Origin: Actinomycetota bacterium | GTDB lineage: Bacteria; Actinomycetota; Acidimicrobiia; Acidimicrobiales; Ilumatobacteraceae | Direction: 5' to 3' | Assembly: GCA_016213625.1 (NCBI GenBank) | Contig: JACQZZ010000091.1 | Coordinates: 28,765-92,764 of the forward strand | Length of the DNA stretch: 64,000 nucleotides | In this document: one piece after another, positions 17,482-25,576 of the stretch | Layout: every line of letters begins with the position of its first letter | How positions within the stretch are numbered: the first letter of the stretch is position 1 | Program-made: the position numbers and the translations under genes | Notes under the pieces: generated by a model | What the model was told of the DNA's origin: nothing | Databases searched by the model: none | The model's input: only the letters and a program-made list of their open reading frames with translations

Positions 17482-17497
17482 TCGAACAGATGTTCGA
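17482..17497. promoter_or_regulatory. LexA (SOS) box of dinB
   Basis: TCGAACAGATGTTCGA is a perfect match to the actinobacterial LexA site TCGAAC-N4-GTTCGA, with fully palindromic half-sites. It ends 5 bp before the dinB GTG and 16 bp after the vapC stop, so it must overlap the dinB promoter. Confidence 0.9.
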
Positions 17498-17513
17498 TTA
17501 AACCAACCCGATG

Positions 17514-17927
17514 TCAGAGATGACGGATGGTGGTGCTGGTCTTCAGTGATCGGGCGGTGGGCCACTTCCGATCGGTGGTCACCAACTGGTCGGCACCGTG
17601 CTCGACCGCGGTGGCGATGATGATGGCATCCGGTAACCGGAGACTGCGGTGGCGTGCCCGGAGTTGGGCGGCGGTGACGGCGATCTCGGCGGTCAGCGGA
17701 ACGATGGTGATGGGCACGCGCTCGAACAGGTCTCGCACCAACTGCACCTCGGCCGGTCCCCGGCGGGCCGGGCCGACCAGACACTCGGCGAACGCCGATG
17801 ACGCCATGGCCAGGCGATCGCCGTTGCGCAATGCCTGTGTCATCGTGTCGCTGGCTGCCTGGTGATGGGCATCGTCGCGATCGAGGAAACCGATCACCAC
17901 GCCGGCATCGAGGTGGATCAGTCCCAC
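17514..17927 (-). CDS. vapC: VapC-type PIN-domain toxin
   Basis: A 137-residue PIN ribonuclease. The four metal-binding acidic positions can be seen: D7 (IHLDAGVVIGFLD), E48 (SSAFAECLVGP), D99 (RLPDAIIIATA) and D117 (VTTDRKW). VapC toxins cleave RNA, often tRNA or rRNA loops, when their antitoxin is degraded. The GTG start at 17927 lies inside the end of the antitoxin gene (10-bp overlap), a normal vapBC layout giving coupled translation. The toxin stop is 16 bp from the dinB SOS box. Confidence 0.88.
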   Translation of the reverse strand: MGLIHLDAGVVIGFLDRDDAHHQAASDTMTQALRNGDRLAMASSAFAECLVGPARRGPAEVQLVRDLFERVPITIVPLTAEIAVTAAQLRARHRSLRLPDAIIIATAVEHGADQLVTTDRKWPTARSLKTSTTIRHL

Positions 17928-18163
17928 TCGGCTCGCAGATCCTCGATCTCGGTGCGGGTGTAGACGCCTGTCATCGCGCCGGCGAACTCGGCGAGCACAT
18001 CGTGCTCACGTTCCAGCACCACGCGCCCGGGACCATCGGCACGGGCGACGACCCGTTCGCCCACCTCCAGGCCGGCACTGCGCAGCGCGTCGGCGGGAAT
18101 GGTGATCTGGTGCTTGGAGCTGATGCGTGTGGCGCCACGACGCCGATCCTTTACTTTCACCAT
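17918..18163 (-). CDS. vapB: AbrB/SpoVT-fold antitoxin (VapB)
   Basis: An 81-residue antitoxin with an N-terminal SpoVT-AbrB swapped-hairpin DNA-binding domain (RISSKHQITIPADALRSAGL, EVGERVVARADGPGRVVLE) and an acidic C-terminal tail (YTRTEIEDLRAEWD) expected to block the toxin active site. ATG at 18163 lies inside an inverted repeat that should be its own operator, so the module is likely autorepressed. It is directly upstream of vapC. Confidence 0.85.
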   Translation of the reverse strand: MVKVKDRRRGATRISSKHQITIPADALRSAGLEVGERVVARADGPGRVVLEREHDVLAEFAGAMTGVYTRTEIEDLRAEWD

Positions 18164-18174
18164 GGAAGTAAAGG
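18148..18174. promoter_or_regulatory. Operator palindrome over the vapB start codon
   Basis: CCTTTACTT (18148-18156) and AAGTAAAGG (18166-18174) form a perfect 9-bp inverted repeat separated by 9 bp that contains the vapB ATG. AT-rich against the local background. Fits an AbrB-type autorepressor site covering promoter and start. Confidence 0.65.
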
Positions 18175-18267
18175 TATGCCCGCGGGGAGCCGAACGCAAC
18201 CAACCATCCGTCCGCCGAGCGGCCGCCTGGTGAGCTCGTTTCACTTCTTTCGGATTTGCCCCCGGCG

Positions 18268-18654
18268 TCAGCGGTGCAGGTAGGCGTCGACGAGCTTCGC
18301 CGGTGCGCAGGCGAGCCAGCCGTCCTCGAGCGCTTCCCGCATGGGCTTCTTCGTCACCCTGTCGAGCTGGATGAGCACGGCCGGGTAGCCGTCGAAGTGG
18401 GGGATGGTGAAGAACGCCTTCGGTTGGGCGGCGAGCACGGCGTCCTTCTCCTCGAGGTCGTCCACCCGCACGGCCACGATGGGGCCGGCCGGAGGTGTCT
18501 CCTTGCCGAAGCGCGTGATGTCGGCCTTGCTGAACGGCCGTTCCCACGCGAACGCCCGCCCGCTGACGAGCCAAGTGCGATGCCCGAACCGTTCGCCCTC
18601 GGTGACGTGCGGAAACGCCATCGCCATCTCAGTTACCTCTTCGAGCGTCACCAT
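18268..18654 (-). CDS. MmcQ/YjbR family protein
   Basis: A 128-residue protein of the MmcQ/YjbR (CyaY-like fold) family. Signatures: MVTLEEVTEMAMAFPHVTEG, the GERFGHRTWLVSGRAFAW hairpin, LDRVTKKPMREALEDGWLAC and the C-terminal AYLHR. The family is often labelled DNA-binding but its biochemical role is not settled. It starts at ATG 18654, divergent from guaD across 57 bp; the two may share a promoter region. Confidence 0.85.
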   Translation of the reverse strand: MVTLEEVTEMAMAFPHVTEGERFGHRTWLVSGRAFAWERPFSKADITRFGKETPPAGPIVAVRVDDLEEKDAVLAAQPKAFFTIPHFDGYPAVLIQLDRVTKKPMREALEDGWLACAPAKLVDAYLHR

Positions 18655-18711
18655 GCCCGAGACCGTACCGGGGGGATCGGGGATATCGGGTGATCGCCTA
18701 CCGTCGGGGGC

Positions 18712-20070
18712 ATGAGCGAGATCGCGTTGGCCGTGGTGGGGACGGCGTACCACACGCCCACGGCGGATCGGCTGGAGGTGTTGCGCGACGTGGTGGTCGC
18801 GGTGGACGGGGCCGGCGAGATCGTGGGCGTGCGTGCGGTCGACTCGGCGGAGGGGGTCGCGGCGATCGCGGGCGCGGCGCTCGTCCACCGGCTGCAGCCC
18901 ACTCAGCGACTGCTGCCGGGTCTGGTGGACCTGCACATCCATGCACCGCAGTGGCCGCAGCTTGGCACGGGACTGGATCTGCCGTTGGAGCGGTGGCTGT
19001 TCGAGTACACGTTCCCGCTGGAGGCCCGTTTCGCCGACGAGGGGTTCGCCCGCGACGTGTGGGCGCACATGGTGCCCACGCTGTTGGCTCACGGCACCAC
19101 CACCGCCGTGTACTTCTCGTCGATCCATGAGCCGGCCACGCTGGCCCTGGCGGAGCAGTGCGTGCGCAGCGGCCAGCGTGCGTTCGTGGGACGGGTGGCG
19201 ATGGACCATCCGGAGGGCACACCCGACTGGTACCGCGACGCGTCAGCCGCGGAGGGCGTGGCAGCGAGTCGTCGATCGGTCGACGCCATCCGCTCCCTGG
19301 GAAGCGAGTTGGTGCAGCCGATCGTCACTCCGCGGTTCGTGCCCGCCTGCACCGACGAATTGCTGCACGGGTTGGGCGCTCTGGCCGAGGAGACGGGCGC
19401 GCTGGTGCAGACCCACTGCTCGGAGAGCGACTGGGAACACGGCGCGGTGCTCGACCGATGTGGCGTGACCGACACGCACGCGCTGGCCGGGTTCGGATTG
19501 TTGCGTGAGGGCACCGTGCTGGCGCACGGCAACCATCTGGGCGACGACGACCTGCGCACCATTCGCGCCGCGGCCGCCGGTGTCGCCCACTGCCCGCTGA
19601 GCAACGCCTACTTCGCCAACGCCGTGTTCCCCGCGCGGCGCATCATGCAGGCGGGCGTGAAGGTGGGCATGGGCACCGACATCGCCGGCGGTGCCGAGCC
19701 AGGCCTGCTGCACCAGTGCGCGATCGCGATCGACTCGTCGCGCATCCTGCACGACGGTGTCGACCAGCGGCTGCCGGCAGGGGAGCGAGGTGTACCCGAC
19801 TCGCGTCTCGATGCGGTGAGCGCCTTCCACCTGGGCACCGTGGGCGGTGCGGGCGTGCTCGGGTTGCCGGTGGGGCGGTTCACGGCAGGCATGCAGTTCG
19901 ACGCAATCGTGGTGGAGACCGCGTCGGTGAGCTCGGGGATGCGGGCGTGGGACGGCATCGACGACGACGACGATCGCATCTTCGAGAAGATCGTCCGCCT
20001 CACCCGCCCCGCCGACATCCAATCGGTGTGGGTCGCCGGCCGCGTCAGTGGAAGGGGACGTCGAGGATGA
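18712..20070 (+). CDS. guaD: Guanine deaminase (amidohydrolase superfamily)
   Basis: A 452-residue zinc amidohydrolase that converts guanine to xanthine and ammonia in purine breakdown. Metal ligands and family motifs are present: LVDLHIHAPQ (H75, H77), the TPRFVPACTDELL segment typical of guanine deaminase, THCSES, LAHGNHLGDDDL and MGTDIAGG with the catalytic Asp. The PLERWLFEYTFPLEARFAD insert also points to guanine deaminase over other members. The GGGGG at 18706 precedes ATG 18712. No other purine genes are adjacent. The last 26 bp overlap the convergent mazF gene. Confidence 0.9.
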   Translation: MSEIALAVVGTAYHTPTADRLEVLRDVVVAVDGAGEIVGVRAVDSAEGVAAIAGAALVHRLQPTQRLLPGLVDLHIHAPQWPQLGTGLDLPLERWLFEYTFPLEARFADEGFARDVWAHMVPTLLAHGTTTAVYFSSIHEPATLALAEQCVRSGQRAFVGRVAMDHPEGTPDWYRDASAAEGVAASRRSVDAIRSLGSELVQPIVTPRFVPACTDELLHGLGALAEETGALVQTHCSESDWEHGAVLDRCGVTDTHALAGFGLLREGTVLAHGNHLGDDDLRTIRAAAAGVAHCPLSNAYFANAVFPARRIMQAGVKVGMGTDIAGGAEPGLLHQCAIAIDSSRILHDGVDQRLPAGERGVPDSRLDAVSAFHLGTVGGAGVLGLPVGRFTAGMQFDAIVVETASVSSGMRAWDGIDDDDDRIFEKIVRLTRPADIQSVWVAGRVSGRGRRG

Positions 20071-20392
20071 TGCCGAGGATCTCGCGAATCTGAGAGATGG
20101 TCATCGCTCCGACGTTGCCGTGCACTCGGTCGATCCGTGCGACGGAGACAGCTCGTACATGCTGGCACTGCGCAGCGGACCGATGTTGCAGCCCGTTGGT
20201 GGGGCTGGGCTCGATGTCGATTTCGGACGCGAAGTTGCGGATGGTGGACGTGAGCGGGACCACCTGCACGACGGTGGGGGACGCGTCGAGGACGCGCTGC
20301 GCTGTGACCACGACCGCTGGATGGCGGAACCCGGCCTCGCGCCCGGCAGGCACGCCGAGATCGAGGTGGACGACATCACCCGAGGTCAGCAT
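20045..20392 (-). CDS. mazF: MazF/PemK-family endoribonuclease toxin
   Basis: A 115-residue MazF fold protein: GDVVHLDLGVPAGREAGFRH then PAVVVT is the family N-terminus with the Gly-Arg-Glu loop, and VVQVVPLTSTIRNF is the SH3-like core strand followed by the catalytic Thr-Ser region. MazF cleaves mRNA or tRNA at short motifs. ATG 20392 lies inside the antitoxin 3' end (17-bp overlap), and its own 3' end overlaps guaD by 26 bp, suggesting it was inserted tightly behind guaD. Confidence 0.88.
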   Translation of the reverse strand: MLTSGDVVHLDLGVPAGREAGFRHPAVVVTAQRVLDASPTVVQVVPLTSTIRNFASEIDIEPSPTNGLQHRSAAQCQHVRAVSVARIDRVHGNVGAMTISQIREILGIILDVPFH

Positions 20393-20570
20393 CGAGCCAC
20401 GCGACGTCGTCCGCGGCGAGTGCTGACGCCAGTTGTTCGCCGATCTGGTCTTGGCGCAAACGCCGGACGGCGATGGACACCGTGTCGCTCACCGTGGTGC
20501 CCATGGAGGTGGCGAGCTGCTTGAGCTCGAGATGAGTGCGCCGGTCGATTCGCACGCTGGTGCTTTGCAT
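20376..20570 (-). CDS. Ribbon-helix-helix antitoxin partner of MazF
   Basis: A 64-residue protein with an N-terminal RHH motif (TSVRIDRRTHLELKQLATSM then GTTVSDTVSIAVRR) and a short acidic C-terminus (ALAADDVAWLDADLG) suited to neutralising the toxin. It starts at ATG 20570, inside the first of three GCATGCA repeats, which are its probable operator. The overlap with mazF gives coupled translation. Confidence 0.82.
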   Translation of the reverse strand: MQSTSVRIDRRTHLELKQLATSMGTTVSDTVSIAVRRLRQDQIGEQLASALAADDVAWLDADLG

Positions 20571-20609
20571 GCACCAATGCTAACAAGATTGCATGCAGAG
20601 ATGCATGCA
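20565..20609. promoter_or_regulatory. Three GCATGCA operator repeats of the mazEF-like module
   Basis: The palindromic heptamer GCATGCA occurs at 20567-20573, 20591-20597 and 20603-20609. The first two are extended to TTGCATGCA. Their starts are 24 and 12 bp apart, close to whole helical turns, so three RHH dimers could bind the same face. The first copy covers the antitoxin ATG. Confidence 0.7.
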
Positions 20610-20629
20610 GGGGACTCGAGCAGCGGCAC

Positions 20630-21130
20630 AACGGGATCTTCGGTGGGTGCTGGTGCACCTACTTCCACGACTGCGCCGAACGCGGGCCGGGTTACGAGGG
20701 CGGCCGAGCGTTCAAGCAGCTGATGGTCGAGGCCGGAGTGGCTCATGCGGCGCTGGTGATGGTGGGCGACGAGGCGATCGCGTGGGCCGAGTACGGCACC
20801 CCGGACGAGTTGCCGAACATCCACCACAGCAAGCAGTACCTCGCCGAGGCCGACGTGATGCCCGACTACCGCATCACCTGTATCTTCGTCGACAAGCGGT
20901 ACCGCCGGCAGCAGTACGCCAAGGTGGCGCTGGCTGGTGCGCTGGATCTGATCGCGGCGCAGGGTGGCGGCGTGGTCGAGGGGTACCCGCACGAGATCGG
21001 CGAGAAGCGGATGAACAACTCGTTCGTCTACAACGGAACGCGCACGATGTACGAGCAAGCGGGTTTCGAGTTCGTCCGCTCCAAGGGGTTGAAGAACACC
21101 GTCATGCGCCGCACGGTCCAACCGGCCTGA
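20630..21130 (+). pseudogene. GNAT-family N-acetyltransferase, 5'-truncated
   Basis: In-frame coding similarity to a GNAT acetyltransferase starts abruptly at about 20630 with NGIFGGCWCTYFHDCAERGP, continues through EGGRAFKQLMVEAG, AWAEYGTPDELPNIHHSKQY, the acetyl-CoA region YRITCIFVDKRYRRQQYAKV and NGTRTMYEQAGFEFVRSKGL, and ends at 21130. No ATG or GTG lies upstream in frame before the antitoxin operator repeats. The expected first 25-30 residues are absent. The first internal ATG (20723, 135 aa) would lack the CWC segment. The acetyl-CoA loop is also unusual (RRQQYAKVA where R/Q-x-x-G-x-G/A is normal). Probably broken by arrival of the adjacent toxin-antitoxin module. Confidence 0.65.
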
Positions 21131-21193
21131 GCCGCCCCACCGCGGCGTCGGGGACCTCTCGACGTGGTGCACGGCCGGTGAGAGGATCGGGCG

Positions 21194-22072
21194 ATGACAG
21201 CGACGCCACCGGAGTTCTACGCATCCCCGGGGCGACACACCGACGTCACCGGGTTCGGCATCGAGGTCGCCGATGTCCGAGAAGCGGTCGACATCGTGCA
21301 GGGGTTGCTCGTGTACGACCTCGCTGCCAAGGACCTCTACGACGTCGAACTCACCCCCGTGCAGTCCGGAGCGGTGCACGAACGGAACGCGGCGGCGCTC
21401 CTCGAACTCGCCCGCACGGTCGACCCCCGCCCACTCGACAAGCCCCGCAGCCCTGGTGATCGCATCGGTGGACGGTGCAACACCTTCACGCTCCTCACGG
21501 TCGCTCTCCTACGGGCCGCCGGGATACCCGCGCGATCGCGCTGCGGGTTCGGTGCCTACTTCGTGCCGGGCTACTACGAAGACCACTGGGTGGCCGAGTA
21601 CTGGGACGCCGAGCGGCATCGGTGGACGATGGTCGACGCGCAACTCGACGAGACCTGGCAGCGACTGATCGGAATGAGCAGCGACATCCCGGTCGAGGTG
21701 GGGCCGGAGCAGTTCTTCACGGCTGGACATGCTTGGCAGGCATGGAGGGCCGGCCGACTCGACGCAGACCGTTGCGGCCTGACGTCGATCGGCGAGCACG
21801 GTGCGTTCTGGATCGCCGGCAACCTCCGCCTCGACTTCGCAGCCTTGAACAAGGTCGAGATGCTGCCCTGGGACATCTGGGGGCTCGGTTGGGAGCCCGG
21901 CGATGAACCGCCGACGGCGGAGGTCTTGGCGGTCTTCGACACCATCGCCGAACTGACCGTCGACCCGGATGAACGACTCAACGACCTTCGGAATCGCTAC
22001 GAGACGGATCCGTCGTTCCGGATGGACGGCACCGTGTTCAGCGTGCTGCTGGGCGAACAAGTACAGGTCTGA
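21194..22072 (+). CDS. Transglutaminase-like cysteine protease-fold protein
   Basis: A 292-residue cytoplasmic protein with a complete transglutaminase-like triad: C95 in GGRCNTFTLL, H131 in YYEDHWVAEYWD and D148 in WTMVDAQLDE. The order and spacing are those of TGase/protease-like domains found in bacteria and archaea. The substrate is unknown; family members act as proteases or peptide-cleaving enzymes. It starts at ATG 21194 after AGAGGA, and stands alone between the broken GNAT and broken DUF456 genes. Confidence 0.85.
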   Translation: MTATPPEFYASPGRHTDVTGFGIEVADVREAVDIVQGLLVYDLAAKDLYDVELTPVQSGAVHERNAAALLELARTVDPRPLDKPRSPGDRIGGRCNTFTLLTVALLRAAGIPARSRCGFGAYFVPGYYEDHWVAEYWDAERHRWTMVDAQLDETWQRLIGMSSDIPVEVGPEQFFTAGHAWQAWRAGRLDADRCGLTSIGEHGAFWIAGNLRLDFAALNKVEMLPWDIWGLGWEPGDEPPTAEVLAVFDTIAELTVDPDERLNDLRNRYETDPSFRMDGTVFSVLLGEQVQV

Positions 22073-22109
22073 ACGGCATCGGATCCGCGGTCTGACAGTC
22101 TGTTGACGA

Positions 22110-22509
22110 TGACCGTTGTCGAGGTGCTCGTCGCCGTCGGCATCGCCGTCGGGCTGGTGGGCGTCGTGGTGCCCGTGCTTCCCGGCTCGTTGCTCGCCTG
22201 GTCGGCCATCGTGGTGTGGGGCTTCTCCGTCGGCACCGCCACCGGTTGCGCGCCGCCGGAGTTCCCAACCGCACACTGATCGTCGGTGGGTTGCTGGCCA
22301 TCGTGGGGTTCTTCGTCGTCCCTGTCGTGGGAGTGCTCCTCGGCTTCGTCCTCGGCGTCTACGCGTCGGAGGTCCAGCGGGTCGGAGCGTCGGCGGCGTG
22401 GCCGTCGACCAAGGCGGCCTTGCGCGCCGTGGGCATCTCGATGCTGCTCGAGCTGACCTCGACCCTGTTGGCTGCGGCCGTGTGGATCATCGGGGTCACC
22501 ATCACCTGA
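22110..22509 (+). pseudogene. DUF456 membrane protein with internal frame-breaking deletion
   Basis: The N-terminal half in one frame reads MTVVEVLVAVGIAVGLVGVV then VPVLPGSLLAWSAIVVWGFS and breaks at about 22245. The next frame then carries RLRAAGVPNRTLIVGGLLAI, VVPVVGVLLGFVLGVYASEV and ISMLLELTSTLLAAAVW. DUF456 proteins are about 160 residues with four membrane segments; here roughly 40 residues covering the second and third segments are gone and the frame shifts at the junction. A 97-aa protein from 22216 could be translated but would lack half the fold. Confidence 0.75.
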
Positions 22510-22611
22510 CGTGTCCGGCCGATGTCGGCGCGCCGGTGACCGGGGATTGACGTTCACACCTCGCGGGACCACACTTTCCCCGGCGACACAGAGGGTTCGA
22601 GAAGGGATGCC

Positions 22612-23034
22612 ATGTCCATCGACGCACACATCGAGGTGGTCTTGGACTACTTCGACGGTTGCAACACCGGTGAGATGGAGCATCTCCTGCGCACCTTGGA
22701 CGACGACGTCGTCCACTACTTCCTGCCCGCCGCCCACCCGCCCATCCACGGCGCGGCCCATCTCGCCAACTACTGGCGGAAGTTCAAGAAGGTCTACGAC
22801 CCGACGTGGAAGATCGACCACTTGATCGGGAGCGGCGACGAGGTCGTCAGCGAGTGGAGTTGCGCGTACACGTTGCCGGACTCAGGAGCTCGGATGATGT
22901 TCCGAGGCACTGAGTGGTATGTGATGAAGCAAGGCCGGATTGCTGAGGTTCGCGCCTACTACGAATACGACGACTCCAAGGATTGCCAACTCAACGGGTT
23001 CCCGTACGCCGATCGCTCGTATCTCGACAAGTAG
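22612..23034 (+). CDS. SnoaL/NTF2-like polyketide-cyclase fold protein
   Basis: A 140-residue NTF2-fold protein. Pattern: an N-terminal helix (IEVVLDYFDGCNTGEMEHLL), the strand HYFLPAAHPPIHGAAHLANY with the typical 'hG..a...fw..f' signature, GDEVVSEWSCAYTLP and the closing strands IAEVRAYYEYDDS. Such proteins are ligand-binding or small isomerases. AAGGGATGCC precedes ATG 22612. Followed by a good terminator hairpin, so it is monocistronic or the last gene of its unit. Confidence 0.82.
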   Translation: MSIDAHIEVVLDYFDGCNTGEMEHLLRTLDDDVVHYFLPAAHPPIHGAAHLANYWRKFKKVYDPTWKIDHLIGSGDEVVSEWSCAYTLPDSGARMMFRGTEWYVMKQGRIAEVRAYYEYDDSKDCQLNGFPYADRSYLDK

Positions 23035-23074
23035 GAGATCTGTCCGTGTCTCGCCCCATGAGGGGCGCGCCTTT

Positions 23075-23098
23075 GACCGGCCCTTGGGCGGGCCGGTC
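23075..23098. terminator. Bidirectional terminator hairpin
   Basis: GACCGGCCC (23075-23083) and GGGCCGGTC (23090-23098) make a perfect 9-bp GC stem with a 6-nt loop, flanked by TTT on the left and GTT on the right. It lies between the SnoaL-like gene and the convergent DUF222 gene. Confidence 0.8.
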
Positions 23099-23124
23099 GT
23101 TCACGGGCGGGCGTGTGCGCTGGG

Positions 23125-24423
23125 TCAGGGGCCCATGGCCAGGACGGCGACCCCTGCATGCTGCAGGTTGGTGCGCAGCATGGGCCAGCCGATCTCGGTG
23201 CCGTCGGGTCGGTAGGTGTGCCAACGGCCCTTGGCGTCGCGCATGGTGCGCATGCCGTTGTTCTTGAACGGATTGTGGAACCGGCATGAGGGCCCGCCGT
23301 TGGCCGCGTCGGTGGGCCCGCCGCGGGCCGCTGGGACCAGGTGATCGGCCTGACATCGATGGCCGGGGATGGTGCAGCCGGCGGTCGTGCACCGGCGTGC
23401 GGACAGCAACACCGCTTCGCGTGCCGCGCCGGTGAACAGCCGCTGTCGGCGCCCCATGTTCAACACCACACCATCGGCGGCGAGGACGAGCCGGCGTACC
23501 TGACCGACCAGGGACGCGGCGACCGCCGCCCGCGGATCGACCACACGACCCTGTGCGTCTTCGCACCGACGAGACGGGGCGTGCGATGGCGGGATCGGTG
23601 CCGGGTTGCCGCCCAGCATCGCCTCGAGTTCGTGTTCGTAGGTGGCCTGGTCGATGACGATGTCGACGGTGATCTTCGGCCCCAACTCGCTCGACCCCGC
23701 GGCCGCGGCGAACAGGCGTTGGAGGGCGTCGAAGCACCGTTGTGAGTGGGTGCGCTCCATGAGGCCGGCGCACATGGCATCGCCGTGGACGGTGGCGAGC
23801 ATGTCCCATTCGGTCTGCCATTCGATCTGCACGAAGTGCTGGAGCACCTCGTCGAAGATGACGCCGTCGAACGCGGGGCCCTGCGCATCGAGGAAGGCTC
23901 GTGCGCCGACGAACGTGACGCCTGCCCGACGGTCGAGCACGGCACGGTCGTGGCGGGAGCGGGCGCCGTCGGCATCGGCGAGTTCTTCCCAGTGCCGCAG
24001 CATTTCCGACAGATCGTCGAACGGCAAGTCGCGCGCTGCGTTGGTGAACAACTCGTCGGCCTCGGCCAGGTGCTCGCGCACCCGAGGGTTGGCGGCGACC
24101 CGAGCGATGGCATGCATCTGCGCGACGCCCAGCTCGCCGGCGAGCGCTGCCCGAGCGAACCCGGGCAACGTGGCCATGGCTCGGGCGAGCTTGACGAGCA
24201 CGGCCGCCTCGGGACCCGACCAGTTGTTGGTGGCACGCCCCCACGCTGCGACCCGACGATGACCATCGGCCGCGTACGCACCCGCTGCGTCGACACGCTG
24301 GACGAGCAGCGCGGTGGTCGCTTCCAACTGGCGCCGTTGCACCTCGAGCACGTGCGCCAAACGTTCGACATCGACCGGCGACATCGCCGCCAATTCCTCG
24401 ACCTCGGGCACGTGCAACTCCAT
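23125..24423 (-). CDS. DUF222 domain-HNH endonuclease protein
   Basis: A 432-residue protein of the actinobacterial DUF222-HNH family. Residues 1-300 are the helical DUF222 region (VERLAHVLEVQRRQLEATTA, ALAGELGVAQMHAIARVAAN). The C-terminal HNH nuclease is CTIPGHRCQADHLVPAARGG with the following NGGPSCRFHNPFKN, so the His, Asn and Cys zinc-type residues are kept. These genes occur in many copies in actinobacterial genomes and are often linked to mobile DNA (related to 13E12 REP proteins of mycobacteria). The ATG at 24423 (MELHVPEVEELAAMS) is chosen; upstream sequence in frame is low-complexity. Confidence 0.88.
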   Translation of the reverse strand: MELHVPEVEELAAMSPVDVERLAHVLEVQRRQLEATTALLVQRVDAAGAYAADGHRRVAAWGRATNNWSGPEAAVLVKLARAMATLPGFARAALAGELGVAQMHAIARVAANPRVREHLAEADELFTNAARDLPFDDLSEMLRHWEELADADGARSRHDRAVLDRRAGVTFVGARAFLDAQGPAFDGVIFDEVLQHFVQIEWQTEWDMLATVHGDAMCAGLMERTHSQRCFDALQRLFAAAAGSSELGPKITVDIVIDQATYEHELEAMLGGNPAPIPPSHAPSRRCEDAQGRVVDPRAAVAASLVGQVRRLVLAADGVVLNMGRRQRLFTGAAREAVLLSARRCTTAGCTIPGHRCQADHLVPAARGGPTDAANGGPSCRFHNPFKNNGMRTMRDAKGRWHTYRPDGTEIGWPMLRTNLQHAGVAVLAMGP

Positions 24424-24487
24424 GGCCGCATTCAACACGAGGGGTGTGACAGAGATACTTCCGCGGTCGGCGCGTAGCGTTCGATCG

Positions 24488-24694
24488 ATGCAGCGAGGCG
24501 ACCGAGCACGACGAAGCGTCGCCACCCGTCTCGTGCTGACGGGCCTGTTGCTCGCGGTGTTGGCCGTGTGGGTGTTGGTGCCCCACCCGCTGGAAGGCCC
24601 GGTGCTGTTCAGCCTGAGCACGGACCACGGCATCCACCTCGGCGACCTCGCCGGCCTTGCGGTTGCGCTGGGGGTCGCCTGGTGGCTGTGGTGA
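24488..24694 (+). CDS. Small two-helix membrane protein, hypothetical
   Basis: A 68-residue protein: basic N-terminus (MQRGDRARRSVATR), hydrophobic helix LVLTGLLLAVLAVWVLVPHP, a short polar loop (STDHGIHLGDL) and a second helix AGLAVALGVAWWLW at the very end. No known family recognised. It is divergent from the DUF222 gene across 64 bp. Plausible as a real gene by its membrane pattern. Confidence 0.55.
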   Translation: MQRGDRARRSVATRLVLTGLLLAVLAVWVLVPHPLEGPVLFSLSTDHGIHLGDLAGLAVALGVAWWLW

Positions 24695-24797
24695 GGTGTT
24701 GCCGCGATGAGCATCCCGCCAGATCAAAGCTGCACTGCGGATCCGACGAGCAGGCTGCCTGGCTCATCCCGCACTTGTCCGCGTGCCATTTCGATGT

Positions 24798-25346
24798 TCA
24801 CAAGTTGTCGAGGAGGGCGAGGAGGTGAGTGGTGGTCGACCAGCTGCGGATGGTCATCAGCTGGTACTCGGGGGTGCCAACGATCCTCGACATCAAGCTG
24901 CGCTGCCGCTCGGCACTGAGGCGAGCGAAGTACACGACGCCCTTGCCGGCCCATGCCTGGTCGACGCCCTCGCGCAGCTGCACCACCCCCATTGCTTCTT
25001 CCGGCGTGAGCGGCAACTTCAAGAACGCGGCATCGCGGTGGTGGGTGCCGTTGAGGACGACGAAGTCGGCCGGAGCCTGATCTACCACCGCGCGGACCTG
25101 CAGATGGGAACGCACCATGACCACCAGCGGCATCCCGAACTGCTTCTCGAGAACGCTCTCGATCTCGTCCTCGAGCGTTGTGGCCGGTCGCTCAGTGCGG
25201 AACAGCACGTTGCCGGAGGCGATGTATGTGCCGACGTCGTCGAAGCCGGCGCCGGCGAAGGCGTCGCGGAGGTCGGCCATCGTCATCTTGTTCTTGCCAC
25301 CGACGTTGATGCCCCGTAGAAGGGCGACGTAACCGGTACTTGCCAT
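24798..25346 (-). CDS. DUF1697 family protein
   Basis: A 182-residue DUF1697 protein. Typical signatures are YVALLRGINVGGKNKMTMAD, GFDDVGTYIASGNVLFRT and the later SRSSMTIRSWSTTTHLLAL-like end, here MTIRSWSTTTHLLALLDNL. The family's function is unknown. ATG 25346 (MASTGYVALLRG) matches the usual start. Stretch 25347-25576 downstream of MarR and upstream of this gene holds nothing I can support. Confidence 0.88.
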   Translation of the reverse strand: MASTGYVALLRGINVGGKNKMTMADLRDAFAGAGFDDVGTYIASGNVLFRTERPATTLEDEIESVLEKQFGMPLVVMVRSHLQVRAVVDQAPADFVVLNGTHHRDAAFLKLPLTPEEAMGVVQLREGVDQAWAGKGVVYFARLSAERQRSLMSRIVGTPEYQLMTIRSWSTTTHLLALLDNL

Positions 25347-25576
25347 CAGACGAACGCTAGCGAGGATCTGTAGAGCGCCAAGGGGTCCGTGGATCGGGAC
25401 GGGCAACACTCGCAAACGCCTGCGTCACCACCGGCGGCCACCGATCTCGTCGGCGTGCGTTGGCAAGGTGACAGCGTCGCAGCTCGAGTCGGCGATCTGC
25501 GCGCGCCAGGCCGTCGGATGGGGTGCCCCCTATCGCCGGGGCGGCACTGCTCCGCGACGTCCAGCCTGGCGCGTCG

